64,000 bases of DNA, taken from assembly GCA_020747065.1 (NCBI GenBank), contig JAGMVK010000014.1:124001-188000 (forward strand). Direction: 5' to 3'. The notes under the pieces are model-generated. The model was not told the origin of the DNA, searched no databases, and saw only the letters and a program-made list of their open reading frames with translations. Shown piece after piece: positions 46,181-59,015 of this stretch. Both the position numbers and the translations under genes were made by a program. The stretch comes from Cadophora sp. MPI-SDFR-AT-0126. Lineage: Eukaryota; Ascomycota; Leotiomycetes; Helotiales; Ploettnerulaceae. Within the stretch, counting starts at the first letter, position 1, and each line of letters begins with the position of its first letter.

Positions 46181-49100
46181 TCTATTTTATTATATATATA
46201 ATAATTGTCTCCTTTAATAACCTTAGAAGGACTAGGTGATTCTAAAAATTGAAATTAATTCAGTCTTCTTAGCCTAGAAGGTAGTGACTTTAATAAAGAT
46301 ATTAGTAAAACCTAAAGTAAAGTTAACTTAGGGGCGAAGAGGCTTATAGATAATAACTATTAATTATTTCCTAGTATAAATTCGCTAGATAATAAGAGAG
46401 AGCTTAGTCTAAATATAGAAGATCAGAGATCTTTCCCTAACTTAACTAATAAGAAGAGCGTAGTATCTACTACTACCCTACGTTACTTAAAACACGAATA
46501 AATTAATCTAGATTAATAGTTATTTCCGGGATTCCAGAAGAAATTTACTAAATAGCGATTATTTCTAATATTAAAGGGATTTATTAAAACTAGCGAATAC
46601 TAATTAACTTCTAAGGGATTATCTCTAAAGTACTATATGTTTTCTAATTAGATTCCTAATTTATATAGATTCGCACCTAATACTTTTAAACCTAATTAAA
46701 GCCTCCTAATATCTAGCTTATTTGTATTTATAGAATACAATGGAATAATAATGAAATAAAGGTTAATATCTAATATAGAAAATTACCTTAAATACTAAAA
46801 GAAGTAAATAATAATAATCTTAAAATAAGAGAAAAAGAACAGGTCTTTTAAAACTATTAAGTTAAATAATATCGTGAATTATATATAAAGAATAGATAGA
46901 GAGATAGAGTATTTCTTAATTGCGCTAAGCTATATAAATACATTTATTAGAAGAAATTAGCGATTATAAAAGAAAATACAAATAATAGTAATTAATTAAA
47001 TTAGATATCTTAAAGTATTTAAGGAAAGGAGATCTATTCTTATTTATAAAAGTGATTTTAATCTTTATTATTATTAGTATTATTAATAACTCTCTTATTA
47101 TCTAGTATACTAAAGTTATAGATATCCTTAACTAACTAGCGGGACTTGCGCGCTATTGTTTTTAATAAGGTTTTTAAAGTTAGATTACTAAGAGATGTTC
47201 TGGATTAAAGCTAGCGTCGCACTTTAAAGGATAATTTAAGTACTATTAGAGAAAGAAAGAGAGGGAGCGAGTTAGATAAGTAAATAGGAATGGACTAGCT
47301 AATAATTAGTACTAAGACTTTAGAGAGTAGACTATATTCTAAGGATTACTACTATTTAAAGACTATTTTAAAGTAGGTAAGATTTAAGTAATCTACTTGC
47401 TGAACTTATTAACTAATTGTAAGGGCTTTAGAGAGTATACTCACGAGATTTATTATTAAGAACGCGGAAGAAATCCAACTTTCTTCGGACTTGTAAGTCT
47501 ATAAGTTAAAGCTATTTAAAAACATAATAGCTGCCTTAATATTCGGAACTAACTTATGGATATTATAGGCTTTCTTTATTACGCTTAGTCTGTAATGCTT
47601 ATACTACCTCTCCTTGGACTAACTTCTAGTAGTAATTATATTATTACAGATTATATAAGTAAGGAAATACTATAAAAAGATGCTTTAAAGAAGATAATTT
47701 AGAAAAAATCTTTATAGCTTTTATCTTTCAGCTCTTATAGCTAGGCGCGCTTAATAGGATATAATTATTTTAGCTAATTTAAAGTATTTTAGAATCTTAT
47801 TTATAGTTATATGTATTAGGTATTCTGCCCTAAACTTAAATTTAATATCTACACTTAGATGTAGTATACCTGAATCTAAAAGTAGTATTCCTAATACTTA
47901 AATTAAGAAGTGAAATAACTAGATCTATAAGCTACTAAATAAGACTAGCGATATTGAATAGCGTAAAGCTTAATATCTAAAATTCAGAAATAGGAATCCC
48001 TACGAGTATAGAACGGATATATTAGTATTTAGCCTTCGACCTAAGATAACCCTGCAGGTGTAGAAGGGGTATATCAGTATTTAGCCTCTAGTATTTAAAT
48101 TCCAGATTCTAAAAATCAATAACCCTATAGGTATAAGTAATTAATTATAGAACTAGTCTGTAGTCTAACCCTAAGTAGTAGCTAGGTAGAAGTCATATGT
48201 AGTAACTCTAAAACTGTTAATTAGATTACTCTATAGATCCGCGGGTCTTAGTAAATAATTATAAATTAACTCTAAGAGGCTAATATAAGTAGTCTATAAT
48301 TGCTATTTACACGCTTACGATACTAAACACTATTACTTTATATACTGCTATTATTACTAGTATCTTTACTATTCTCTTTCTCTATTAGATAAACTATTAT
48401 AGGATACGTTAGTTTCCTCTTCTCTAATATTAGGCGTTAAAGTAGTTTATATACCGCTAAGTATTAATTGAATCTAGTTAGCTGTAATTTCGAATTACGC
48501 TTATCGAGCTTATTTTACTTAGGACCTATATAGCTATAAATATGGTTTTTCTTGTTCCTGCTATTAGAATATCTAAAATTTTAATATGCTTTAGCTTATT
48601 ATTATTAGTTAATACTATCCTACTCTTTCTAGGTAGGTGTACTAATACCCTTATTAATGCTTTTGGAGTTCCTCTATAAACTTACTATTTATTGTATTAC
48701 TGGGTTAGGAGGGTAGTAATAGTCTAGGCCCTCTTATATACGGGCCTAGTTATTTCCTAGGGCTGAGTTTAGGACACTAGAATTATCTCTAGGCTTATAG
48801 TATACTTACTTGTAAATACTATTAGTAGCTTTAATATTAAATAGATTACTTTAGCTCTTTTACTAATCTTTATAATATCCTTACGTTATACTTAGGGAGT
48901 TTAATTTAAGCTATTTCTAATTGTATATAGACTTCTTACCTTGATCTTTATAGGAGGACTTACTTAGTATATTTTCCCAGTATTTTAAAGCTCTCTTTTC
49001 TAATAGTATGTATTTCTATATAGTTAATAGCTACTATTTAGCAGCGAGCTTGAATATACTATTATTGAGGTGGTAATATTACTAAATATATATTCTTCTA

Positions 49101-52100
49101 AATCAGTAACCTAAGGCTCTTTACTATTAGATTTATAATTACTCTATAGTACTATTTAGATATTAAATCTAGCTACTACGCCTATCTCTGTTTTTTTGGA
49201 TTAGGGTGGTAATACTGATATCAAGCTTACTTATTTATAATTATTAATTACAACTATAGCTTAAAGGTGCACGATAGTAAATGTATTAATACTACGGACC
49301 TTGTTTTCCTTGCTTAGCGGTAAAGAGGGCTTATAGCAAAACTATATAAACTACTATATATCCCTACTCCTATAAAACTCAACAGCCTATATAATTAAGA
49401 TCTCTACCTGAAGCGCTATAAGACTATAATACTTACTACTAAAGGTATAGGAATTATAGGTGTTTTACTATATATACTACACTTAGCTAAGAGAAGCTAC
49501 TATGATTTTAATATTAAGTAAAGACTTAAAGTAATACTAGACAAAACTGTCCTTAGAAAGGCTCTATATTAAGATATAATAAAAAAGATTAACTTATTAT
49601 AGGAACTTGACTTAAATAGCTAGGAGAATTAAGTATCTAATAAAATTCTAGCCTTATAAAATCTAAATCCTGAAAGAGTTAGTATTTAGCTATATAAAGA
49701 TTCAAAGCTAATTATTAATAGATTAAAACTTTAATATATTACTACTATCTTAAGATAAAGATAAAAGAACCGTAAATTAGCTAAGATAATAACTAAAGAT
49801 ACTTCTATACTAGTAATTAATAAATAACTATAGATGCGGTAATAGTAGATAAAACCGGGAAGTCTCGTAAGAATATAGTTATTAGTAAGTTTAATATTCT
49901 ATCTGCTATAATATAACTAATATACTTTAGTATACGGAGAACCTGTGTTTATTAATAGTATATAAAAAAAGGTATTAGATCTTATATCTAAGTATAATAT
50001 TGTTGAATTTATAAAAGCAGAATACTACTTGTAAAGTTTCAGAAAGCGAAATAGCCCTATAGTAACTATATATAAAGAACTTGATAATATTAAGGGTATT
50101 AAACTTAAGATTAGAGAGCCTTAGGTTATTTTAACTAAGGCTCTAGGGATACACATAATGAAAAGAGTTAATAGTAGTATTAATAGAGTATATGCCTTTT
50201 TCTAACTAGTTTATATTTAGCTTAAGTGCTTTAGAAGAATAGGTGTACTAGTGTTCTTAAAAGCGATAAAGGATATTCTGAAAATATCTTTTAGTTTTAG
50301 ATTATATTAGGATATTTAAATAAGAGGCTTTTCTCCCCTTAAATATATCATCTTACTTCCTTTTATTAAATATAGGTATTTCTAAAATATAAACTAATTC
50401 TTAATTATATTAAGAGTATTAGATTATAAGCTTTAGTAATTAGGTATAGATACTAATATTATAGTAAATGAAGATATACCTAAGACTAGTAAAAGTGGAG
50501 TCAGGCGATTTATTTCTAGAACTCCGAATACTTCTTAATCTCTAATAGTATAAAAAACCCCCGGACTTAAAAGGTCGAGAATATTAATAGTACTAGGTAC
50601 TCTTATTACACTTAATTATGAACTAGGAGAAATCGATAATACCTGGAGATTAGTAGAGTATATATAGGGTAAAAATAGTCTTTATTTAATTATTAAAGAG
50701 CTTAATCTTAGTTAAGACTGGAATACTACTTAAGTTCAGAATTAGTAAGAACTTAACTCGCTTAATGATTCCTTACTAAATTAAGGATCTTTCTGCTATA
50801 GGACCCTTAGTGAAATAGCTCTAAAGAATAAAAATAATACTCTTGCGCTAAAAGAGTAAGCTACTACTAGTGGGAACTATTTCCAGGGTTTAGTCTTTTA
50901 GAGTCCTAGTAATGTCGGCGGCTCTATATCTATACCTGCGCTTAGAGCCTCCTCTTATATATTTCTAAAAGTAGTATCAGTTTCTGCTTTAAATCCTACT
51001 TCTAGAGCTTCTGGAATTAAAAATAGTTCTTATACTTTAGTAAATACTATAATCTATAGTATTCTAACTTAGCCTCCTAGCTCCTCTAATACTTCTAGTA
51101 GCAGGGGTAATTCTTATACTCCTTCAGCTCTAACTCTAGCTAGTGCTCCCTTAATCCCTGGACCTAGTGCACTAGCTTAGCTTAATATAATAGATTAAGG
51201 TAGTGCACTGAACTATAGTGTAGTATCTGCGGAGTTCGTAACTCCAGTTATTAAGCCTGTAATAATTAATTGCAGTATCTATTATAAAAAGTATCTACTT
51301 AAGAGTAAATATGTTTTATATCCTTATTATTATAAGGAGTATTACTTCTATTGTATTTCTATATATTTCATTACTTAATAAGACGATTTTATTAAGATAC
51401 TTATATACTCTATGTACTAATAAGAGGTTAAATAAGCGGAGTATACTAGTGATTATTACTGTATTAAGTATCTTTAGCTATTATGTATTCCGGGTCATGC
51501 CCTCTAACTACAGGTACCTTACTTACCGCAGGTGCCTTCTATACCTTCTAATATATCTATGAGGGACCTTACCCTATAACCTGAATCGCTTAGGAGATAG
51601 GGCTATGAATTGTCTAGGAGATAGGCTTTAGTATTAATAAAGGTTATAGATATTAATTAAACTAATTTAATTATTTGTATTAAAAAAAGTATTATTAAAG
51701 CTTTTAGGATAAGGATAAGTAAATATCTTATACTAAGCTCTTTTACTAAGCGGAATTAATACCTTAGTCTATTAATATATAGTTATGTACCCTAATCCTC
51801 TTTCCGAGGTAAATTAGAGAAGTATAAATAATAGCTTTAGTAAAACCGCTATAAACTACCTAAAGATAATTAGTATAATCCGGTAACTAAGCTAAATATA
51901 TCTAAGTTAAATAGTAGGTTATAGAATAACCTACGTAAAAATATCAAAGGAGTTATATATATTTAGTAGAATCTTAATATAATTAGTAATTAAGTGAAGA
52001 TACCTCTTTAATATACTTAAGAATATGTATTACTCTAAGTTTCTAGTAATAATATAAAGCTACTAAACTAGTTTAACCTACTAAAGCTTATAAAAAGGTT

Positions 52101-52346
52101 TAGTAATAATATTCTGCAAGACTTGGATAACTATAAAAAACTTATTAATTAGTATAAACCCCTTCCGCTAGAATAGATTACTACTCGAATAACTCGGCTA
52201 TAAGCTTATTAGCCTCTGTTTAAGTAAGCTACCTTTATTTTAGAGTATTGTTACTGAATTCTATAGCTTTCCTGGATCCTATGCACTACCTTCAGCTTAG
52301 TATACTTCACGCCTTAATAACGTACGTCCCCATTCCGGTCCCTATC

Positions 52347-52430
52347 TTGCACCAGGAGCCGGCCTTGCACCAGGAGCCGGCCTTAGACCAGGACTTGTAG
52401 CAGGAGCCGGCCTTGCACCGGGAATCGGCC
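52347..52430. repeat. GC-rich 18-bp minisatellite island
   Basis: TTGCACCAGGAGCCGGCC is repeated (52347, 52365, 52413 and diverged units between). It keeps CpA/TpG and GC bases that RIP has removed all around it. In one frame it reads LAPGAG repeats. Confidence 0.8.
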
Positions 52431-53775
52431 TTAGGCTAGGGGCTACTCTTCCTGGAGCTAACTAAAATATAGGCTATTTAATAGCAGCTTATTAAGAGGT
52501 AATTCAAATACACTAAAACGCTCTTACTTAACTCCTTATAACTGCTATTAAGTAAGAATCTTAAGAGGGGAGAGCTTAAAGTATTAATAAAAGAAGAGTA
52601 AAACTTAAGAGAATAGTATAAGAGAGGTTTATATAAAGGAAAGTTAAAAGGTAAAAACTTCTAATACCTAAGTAAGTTAAGTTCACTTCTATAATCCCTT
52701 TCTAATTATTTAACTAATAAGTAGAATTCCTATTTCTTTAGATTTTAATATAAGGATAATAACTGAATTAGCTGTATAGTAGTAATTCAAGGAATAGTAT
52801 TAGACTAGTTAGATAACGCGAGGGTAAGTACTATTAGAGAAGATACTTTAAGGTTAATATAGTTTATAAAGGCTTAATTTCTCTTAATAAATAACTTAAG
52901 TTAGTAAATAATATTTTTCTTCTTTATTATATATTGAAAAATATTATTATTACTATATACTAGTTCTCTTCTTAAGGTAATTTAATTCTTTAGCTAGGAT
53001 GAACTTAGGTAAGGGTAAACGTATTATAGATTAGTACTTTCTAAGATGAACCTAGGAAATTATAGAGCTTTATTTTTTAATAATAGCTAAATTTATTCTA
53101 TTTTACTTTCTTAATTAACGAGATTATTAAGCAGATATAAAATAATTCAAATTATATATTAATACTTAAGCTTTAAGCCCTTAAATATTACACGACTTAG
53201 TTTATTAGTAAGCTTAATAGATTATTTCAACCTAAGTCTTACTTTTTATTTATAGTAATAGGAATAAGAAGAGCTACTGCCCCTAGCTCTGCGATATCTA
53301 GTAGTATACTTATAATAATATTTATCGTATTTATCTTTCTTACCTAGCCTAATACTAATAAGTATATCTTAAGGTAGATCGAGTAACCTATAAAAACTTA
53401 ACTATATAATAGATAGCTATTATAATAATTAAGGTCTTTAAGATACTTATCCTTTATTACTAATTATACTTCTATAGAATAGCATAATCTCCTTAAAATA
53501 AGTAGAAGTGATAAGGATATAACTTACTAGATTATAGCTTATAGGCTCTAGATTATAGTATTCGAATATCCGAATCTAGACTACTACTTTTATCTAATAA
53601 TATACTTTCAGAATTTTATTACTAGAAAGTATTAATATCTGTTCTTATATAGCGAAAAACTAGGTGTACTAAAAATAACTAATAAGATTGTAAAGATCAT
53701 AGATCTTTCTCTATAATATCCGCTTTAAAGTAACGATAATAAACAGGTTTTATATTTAAAGTTATAGTAGTAATA

Positions 53776-54015
53776 TCCCTCCCTGCGTAGCGAGACACCC
53801 TGTGTGCTGAGATAGACTAATGAAATCGGATGAATTTCGAGATTAATAGATCGCTATAATAAGATAAATAGTGTAACAAATATATTACTAATCCTGAATA
53901 TAAATACTTTCTATTGTAGTTAGTTTAAATAAGATATTACGAAGAAAAAATCGAAATCCTTGCGATTTAATTAGTCTGTCTCAGTACATAGGGCGTCTCG
54001 CTACGCAGGGAGGGA
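53776..54015. mobile_element. 240-bp hAT-like MITE
   Basis: The ends are inverted copies about 50 bp long: left starts TCCCTCCCTGCGTAGCGAGA, right ends with the complement. The flanking 8-mers are TAGTAATA (left) and CGTTAATA (right): five identical positions, two transitions and one transversion. This fits an 8-bp hAT target duplication partly altered by RIP. The termini are GC-rich and hardly mutated. There is no coding capacity. Confidence 0.75.
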
Positions 54016-57000
54016 CGTTAATAGGTTTATTATAATATGTCTATTAACTTAATATAGCAATCTATTAATTGTCAAATTTGTCTAACTTTTCGACACGGAG
54101 TTTTATTTAATTTGTTACAGTATGCTTTAGATTGAAAGAAGCTTGATTACCTCTATAAGTTTACACCTGGGGCACGTAACTGCTTAACTAATGATTAAGA
54201 GATTTGAATTATATACTATAAATAACAGTTTCTACGTAGGTACTAAACTTATAAATATAAAGCAATTAAATTATATTATCGCTATAAGGATAAATCCTAA
54301 TTTCCATAGCATATTTATTTACTGCCTCCTATAATAGCTCCTTAACCTTAATTCCTATTGCGGTATTCTTATTAATAAATCTCTTCTAATTGCTACTTAT
54401 TACTTATTCTATATAGTTAATACTAACTATTACTGCTTTAAAGGTTCTATAACTAGTCGTGAAGGATTATAATATAAGTGTAAGATTCTTAATCGTAACC
54501 TTAATAGCTTTTATGCTTTTAATAATACTCTTGTAATATACTTTATATTCCTAAATAAGGTCTTAGTAGTTCGAATTCTACTTACAGAGTATTTTATTCT
54601 ACTATTATAATTAAGTATTCTTAAGCTCGAAATGATTCAGTCTTTCCTTTATATCCTTTAAGACTAATAGCGATTTATATTTAAGATATCTCTAGTTTAA
54701 AGCAGGAGGTAGTATAAGTATTAGAGTAAAACCTGTTGATAATAGCAGTAATTTTAGTAATAGTAATAGTAGTAACTATAATCTCGAGTCCATTAGTAAT
54801 ATTAGTAAGGATAATAGGAAATAATTAGTAAGTTATTATAGTCTCTTAGGAGTAGCTAGAAGTGGCTTATTTTATCTCTCTAGTACTAAGATAGATAAGT
54901 TTAATAGTTCTTCTAACTTAGTAGATATAACAGATTATTTAAGTCACTAAGCGGTTCCTTACTATATACTACTATATTTTAAAACTAATTAGGATAACTT
55001 AATAAGGCTCGATTTATATAATAGACCTTCCTGCTTTCGTGTTTTCAGAACCGCAAAGTAGTTATTAGTAGTTCGTATACTTTAAGCTTATAAGTCAACT
55101 ATACGCTATTTTTAGTATAAGGTAGGTATAGCTTTATTTAGAAAGTTTGACCCTAAGCTTTCTTTAGTAGAAGAGCTCGAGATAAAGGATTTTATTCTTC
55201 AACGACTTATTAGTAGTAAGAAATCTGCCTCCTATGTATATAAACGAAATAATATAGTTAAAGATAGAGACTATACCTCTTATCTTTTATAGTCTTACCC
55301 TATAAGTAAATAAATAAGACTATATAGAAAGTTAGCTGAAATTACTAAGTATAGTATATACTTTATTATAACCCATCTTATATTTATAGAATAAGAGATT
55401 ACCTATATCCTTTCCTAAATCGCGAATATCTACCTAAAAGATATTATTAAAATAATTATAATAATAGAAGAGTATACCTTAGCTATATTAACTTAAGTAA
55501 GTGCTAATAAATATTACTAAACCTGGGCTAAGACTTCAGGTTATTAGAGCCTTATATAAGCTAGTAAAAGAGAAGCTATACTATAATAACCTCGAGGTAT
55601 TTCGTATATTTATTTCTAAGGAAAGCTAAGTCCAGTTAAGTAGGTATTATAGCGAATTTAACTATATCTTCTGACTTATTTAAGTAAATTTTACACTATG
55701 ATTAGAGCCCTAGGATTCGAAGAAACCTGATAATCCAGATTACTTGAATACCGCGGATCTAGCTTATTATATTAAATTTAAGTTAAAGCGCTAGTTAGAA
55801 GAGCTTAAAATCTTCCGGTAAAAGAAGCTATATATGAAGTCCCGGGCTAAAGATATTAGCGTTAATTCATGTCTTAGCGCTATATTTCTAAACTTCTTAT
55901 AGGTCTGTAAGGAAGGTAATCTAGGCCGTATAATTAAGGTAAGAAGTCCTGAAATTAAAGAATATTACTAATTAATTAGCACGAATTTTTAGGTGTTAGT
56001 AGGCGATACTTGATACTACTTATATATAATACTCTAAGAGTTACTAAGCTATCTTAAGTAAAAACCCGACGATATAAACCAACTGTATCTATTTGAAATT
56101 AATTGTACTATATATTAATTTCTAATTATAAAGTTTAACTTTATGGATTTTTAATTATTTCTGGAATTATAAAGGAAGTAAAGTAAGTTATCTTATCTTA
56201 TATTATTAAGAGAATCTAATTTAATATCTATTAGTATCTTTTTTTAATATTAGCTAGGGAAAAACATATCCTATGCTATTGACTTATCTTATAAGTTAAC
56301 TAAAACCGGATAGCTAAAGTATTACTAAGCGCCTATATTCTTATTCCTTTATTTACCTACGCTATTCCCCGCGTTTACTACGCTACTTAATATGCAGGAC
56401 TTAGTCTAAAAATATATATATTAGTGTTTCAGACTTGAAATAATTAAATATCTACTAGATCTTATCCTTAGATATTAAAGAGTACTAATTATAGATAGGT
56501 ATTTAACTAACTTACTTTTAAAGTATTAATTAATATCTCTTTAAATCACTATATTAATTAGATTATCTTTAATTCAAGTATTTTACTACTTTATAATTCC
56601 GCAGCTAATCTTCTATATCTAAAAACTAATAGCGCTTAATCCAGTCCCTTGTGAATAAGTAAATATATTAAGAGTATATTTATAAGACTTTAGCCGAACA
56701 CTTTAATATCCTGTAAGCTATATCTATTAACTACTAACTCGATTTGAAAATCTTGCCTTAACTAGATTTAGCTAATCCTAAAAGTAATACTATAATCCTG
56801 AAGCTTCTTGCCTCCTAAGAGGCTATCGAGGCTACTCGGAAGAAGGTTCTTAATTAACGATTTATAATCGCCTTTATTTAGTAATCTCTTAATTAGGAGT
56901 ATAATACATATAATAAATTATAAATAAAGTATTCAAAGGTAACTCGGGAGCTATATAGTAAGTTAATTAAATACTTTGCTATATACTAGCAGTTAGAGAA

Positions 57001-57544
57001 GGTCTATAAGTCTATGTATAATATATAAAACTATTTCATATAAGAATAGTAATAAATAAGATAAGCTTTCACTAGGGCTGGATCGATTAAAGCTACTGAG
57101 AGAAGTAAAATAGATGCTTTGCCAAGTTAAAACTAGGTGGGTAATTTACTAGAACCCCTACTAATTAACGCTAATTTATTAAAAGAAAGAAAACGTAGAT
57201 AGTAAAAAAAGGAAATATAATAATAGGCCTAGTACTAGTGTAAATAGTTTAATAACAAGAAGCTATAGGCGGATTACCGTAGTAGCGGAAGTGAAACTTA
57301 GATAATAATATACTATTATATTTTTAGTTAAGTAATTGTTCTATTAGAAGCTTTTTTTATTAGTAAATAGCGTATATCTTTTAAGAACTAAGAAATGTTT
57401 TCTTCTTTTATATTTATAGATTTAGTTTTAGTTTATTAAGTAGTTTTTAACTAATTTTATATATATTATAGTCTTTTTTAATACTTAAGTTATTCCTAAC
57501 TTAAGTAGAATATATATGTTGACCTAAATTAGTCGAATTTAGTA
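54016..57544. other. RIP-degraded DNA, origin not recognised
   Basis: AT-rich; some plus-strand segments (about 55720-56100) keep longer readable stretches such as DNPDYLNTADLAYYIKFKLKR, but I cannot match them to a family. Confidence 0.45.
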
Positions 57545-57990
57545 ATTATTTATATAGTAATAAGATTTTGCTTACACGTAATATTCTACTTATTACACCT
57601 GGTATTTACGCAAAGTATCTACTTATGAGATTTTCTGCTTTATTACATATAAGTTAGTATTCTACTTACGCGTAATATATCACATTTTACGTAAAATATT
57701 CTATTTATTACATATGTATTATACTTGCGCGGAATTTTTGATTACTATTCTACTTGCGCGAAATATTCTGCTTACGCGTAATATTTACTTACTATTTTAC
57801 TTGCACTAAATATTCTGCTTACACGTAATATTTGCTTACTATTTTACTTGCGCTAAAAATTCTACTTCCGTATAATATTTCCTTAGTATTTTACTTGCGC
57901 GAAAATCCAGGCTTATATGAAATATTTTACTTATTACTACAGAGGTATTTTACTTGCGTGTAATAGTTTTACTTTACGTATAGTATTTAA
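57545..57990. repeat. Minisatellite with unit of about 47 bp
   Basis: Repeats combine TACTTGCGCGAAATATTCTG and CTTACGCGTAATATTTACTT elements. Copies differ in length and by transitions. CG dinucleotides persist in many copies. Confidence 0.7.
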
Positions 57991-58798
57991 TTGTGGATAG
58001 GTTAGGAAGGTAGGTGGTATATAATCTTCTAATAGTCTTTTACTTCTTACCTCGGAGTTATTAGAATAAGGAAATAAAACTATTCTAAGGAAATTGCTAT
58101 AGTAAGTATATAGTCTATTTATGTACTATCTTTTTTTATTTTACTTTTCTAGGCTTACTTTAGTATATATAATTCTATTCTAGCTATAGTAAGGTCGGAA
58201 TCAGTTCTTCTTATCTTACCCTGGTATTAATTAAATAGGGCTTTAATATCTGCATATTTCTTATTATATTACTTAACTAAGCTAATAGACTTCTCTTATA
58301 AAATAATTATTAGGTTATTAAACGCGAGATTAAGGGCTAGATACTATTGCAGTATCTTTTAGTTAGTGAAATTCCTATCTTAACTCTTTTTAACATACTC
58401 TATTCCTATTTTAAGTAGCTTAGAGCGGCTATCTAAAGTTACTGTATTATTCAGCTCATATTCATTTAATGTAAATCAGCTATTAAAAAGAATTCGCGCT
58501 AGACGAGTACTTAAGCGATCCGAGTATACAGGGGTGATATATGAAGGAAATAATAATTAAGCGTGGCAGGTATATAGCAATTTTCGTGAATAAGTTATTA
58601 AAGGATTAGGTATAATACAGTTATATTAAGATTACTAAGGGTTTGAAATCTAATAGGAGTGAAGTGTTACGGGCTATAATAGGATTTGGATCCTTGTTAG
58701 AATATTAGTATTATAAGCTATAGATATAGAGTATATCCTTACTAAAGAAGTAAGAAATCTTTATTTTTAGTCCTATACCAGATTTTTCTTTAATAAAT
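57991..58798. other. RIP-degraded DNA left of the plus-strand Copia copies
   Basis: No gene or terminal structure recognised. Position 58794-58798 (TAAAT) would be the left target duplication of the adjacent Copia copy. Confidence 0.45.
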
Positions 58799-59015
58799 TG
58801 TTGGTCCATAAGCCTATCCAGGACATGCCTCAGCTAGAATAAGGGGTAGGACTACTTATAAAGGCGATTTAGTAGTGTTTCAGAGGTAGTATATAGTCTA
58901 GTACCTCCTACTCCCTCTTAGAAATAAATAGATTTTCTATATTATTAAGCTTAATATATATATATATATGATATTTATATTTAATTTTTAGCTTATATTT
59001 GGTATTAAACTGATA
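58799..59015 (+). repeat. 5' LTR of Copia copy 2
   Basis: 217 bp, TG...TA (CA changed by RIP), similar along its whole length to 63116-63332 and in inverse orientation to the LTRs at 34080 and 41488. Confidence 0.85.

Larger units (their letters stand above)
41703..53775. other. RIP-degraded DNA with fragments of unidentified elements
   Basis: 12 kb of AT-rich, stop-riddled sequence. Legible scraps on the plus strand are a basic stretch LPLKKTAKKRKWIKSSSSN near 45610-45670, a Val/Thr/Pro repeat at 46010-46180, and a Ser/Ala/Pro-rich stretch at about 50890-51180. They read like linker regions of mobile-element proteins, but I could not identify a polymerase, integrase, transposase or recombinase. 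Short ORFs at 43523-43717, 46010-46201 and 51311-51562 are probably chance survivors. Confidence 0.5.

Noticed and set aside
51311..51562. 83-codon ORF in the degraded region
   Set aside because: Tyr/Ile-rich translation in RIP-mutated DNA, continuous upstream with stop-containing relic sequence; not an intact gene.
24000..58798. Starship-type giant element
   Set aside because: I searched the readable fragments for a DUF3435-type tyrosine recombinase and cargo genes but could not recognise either; repeats found are smaller independent elements.
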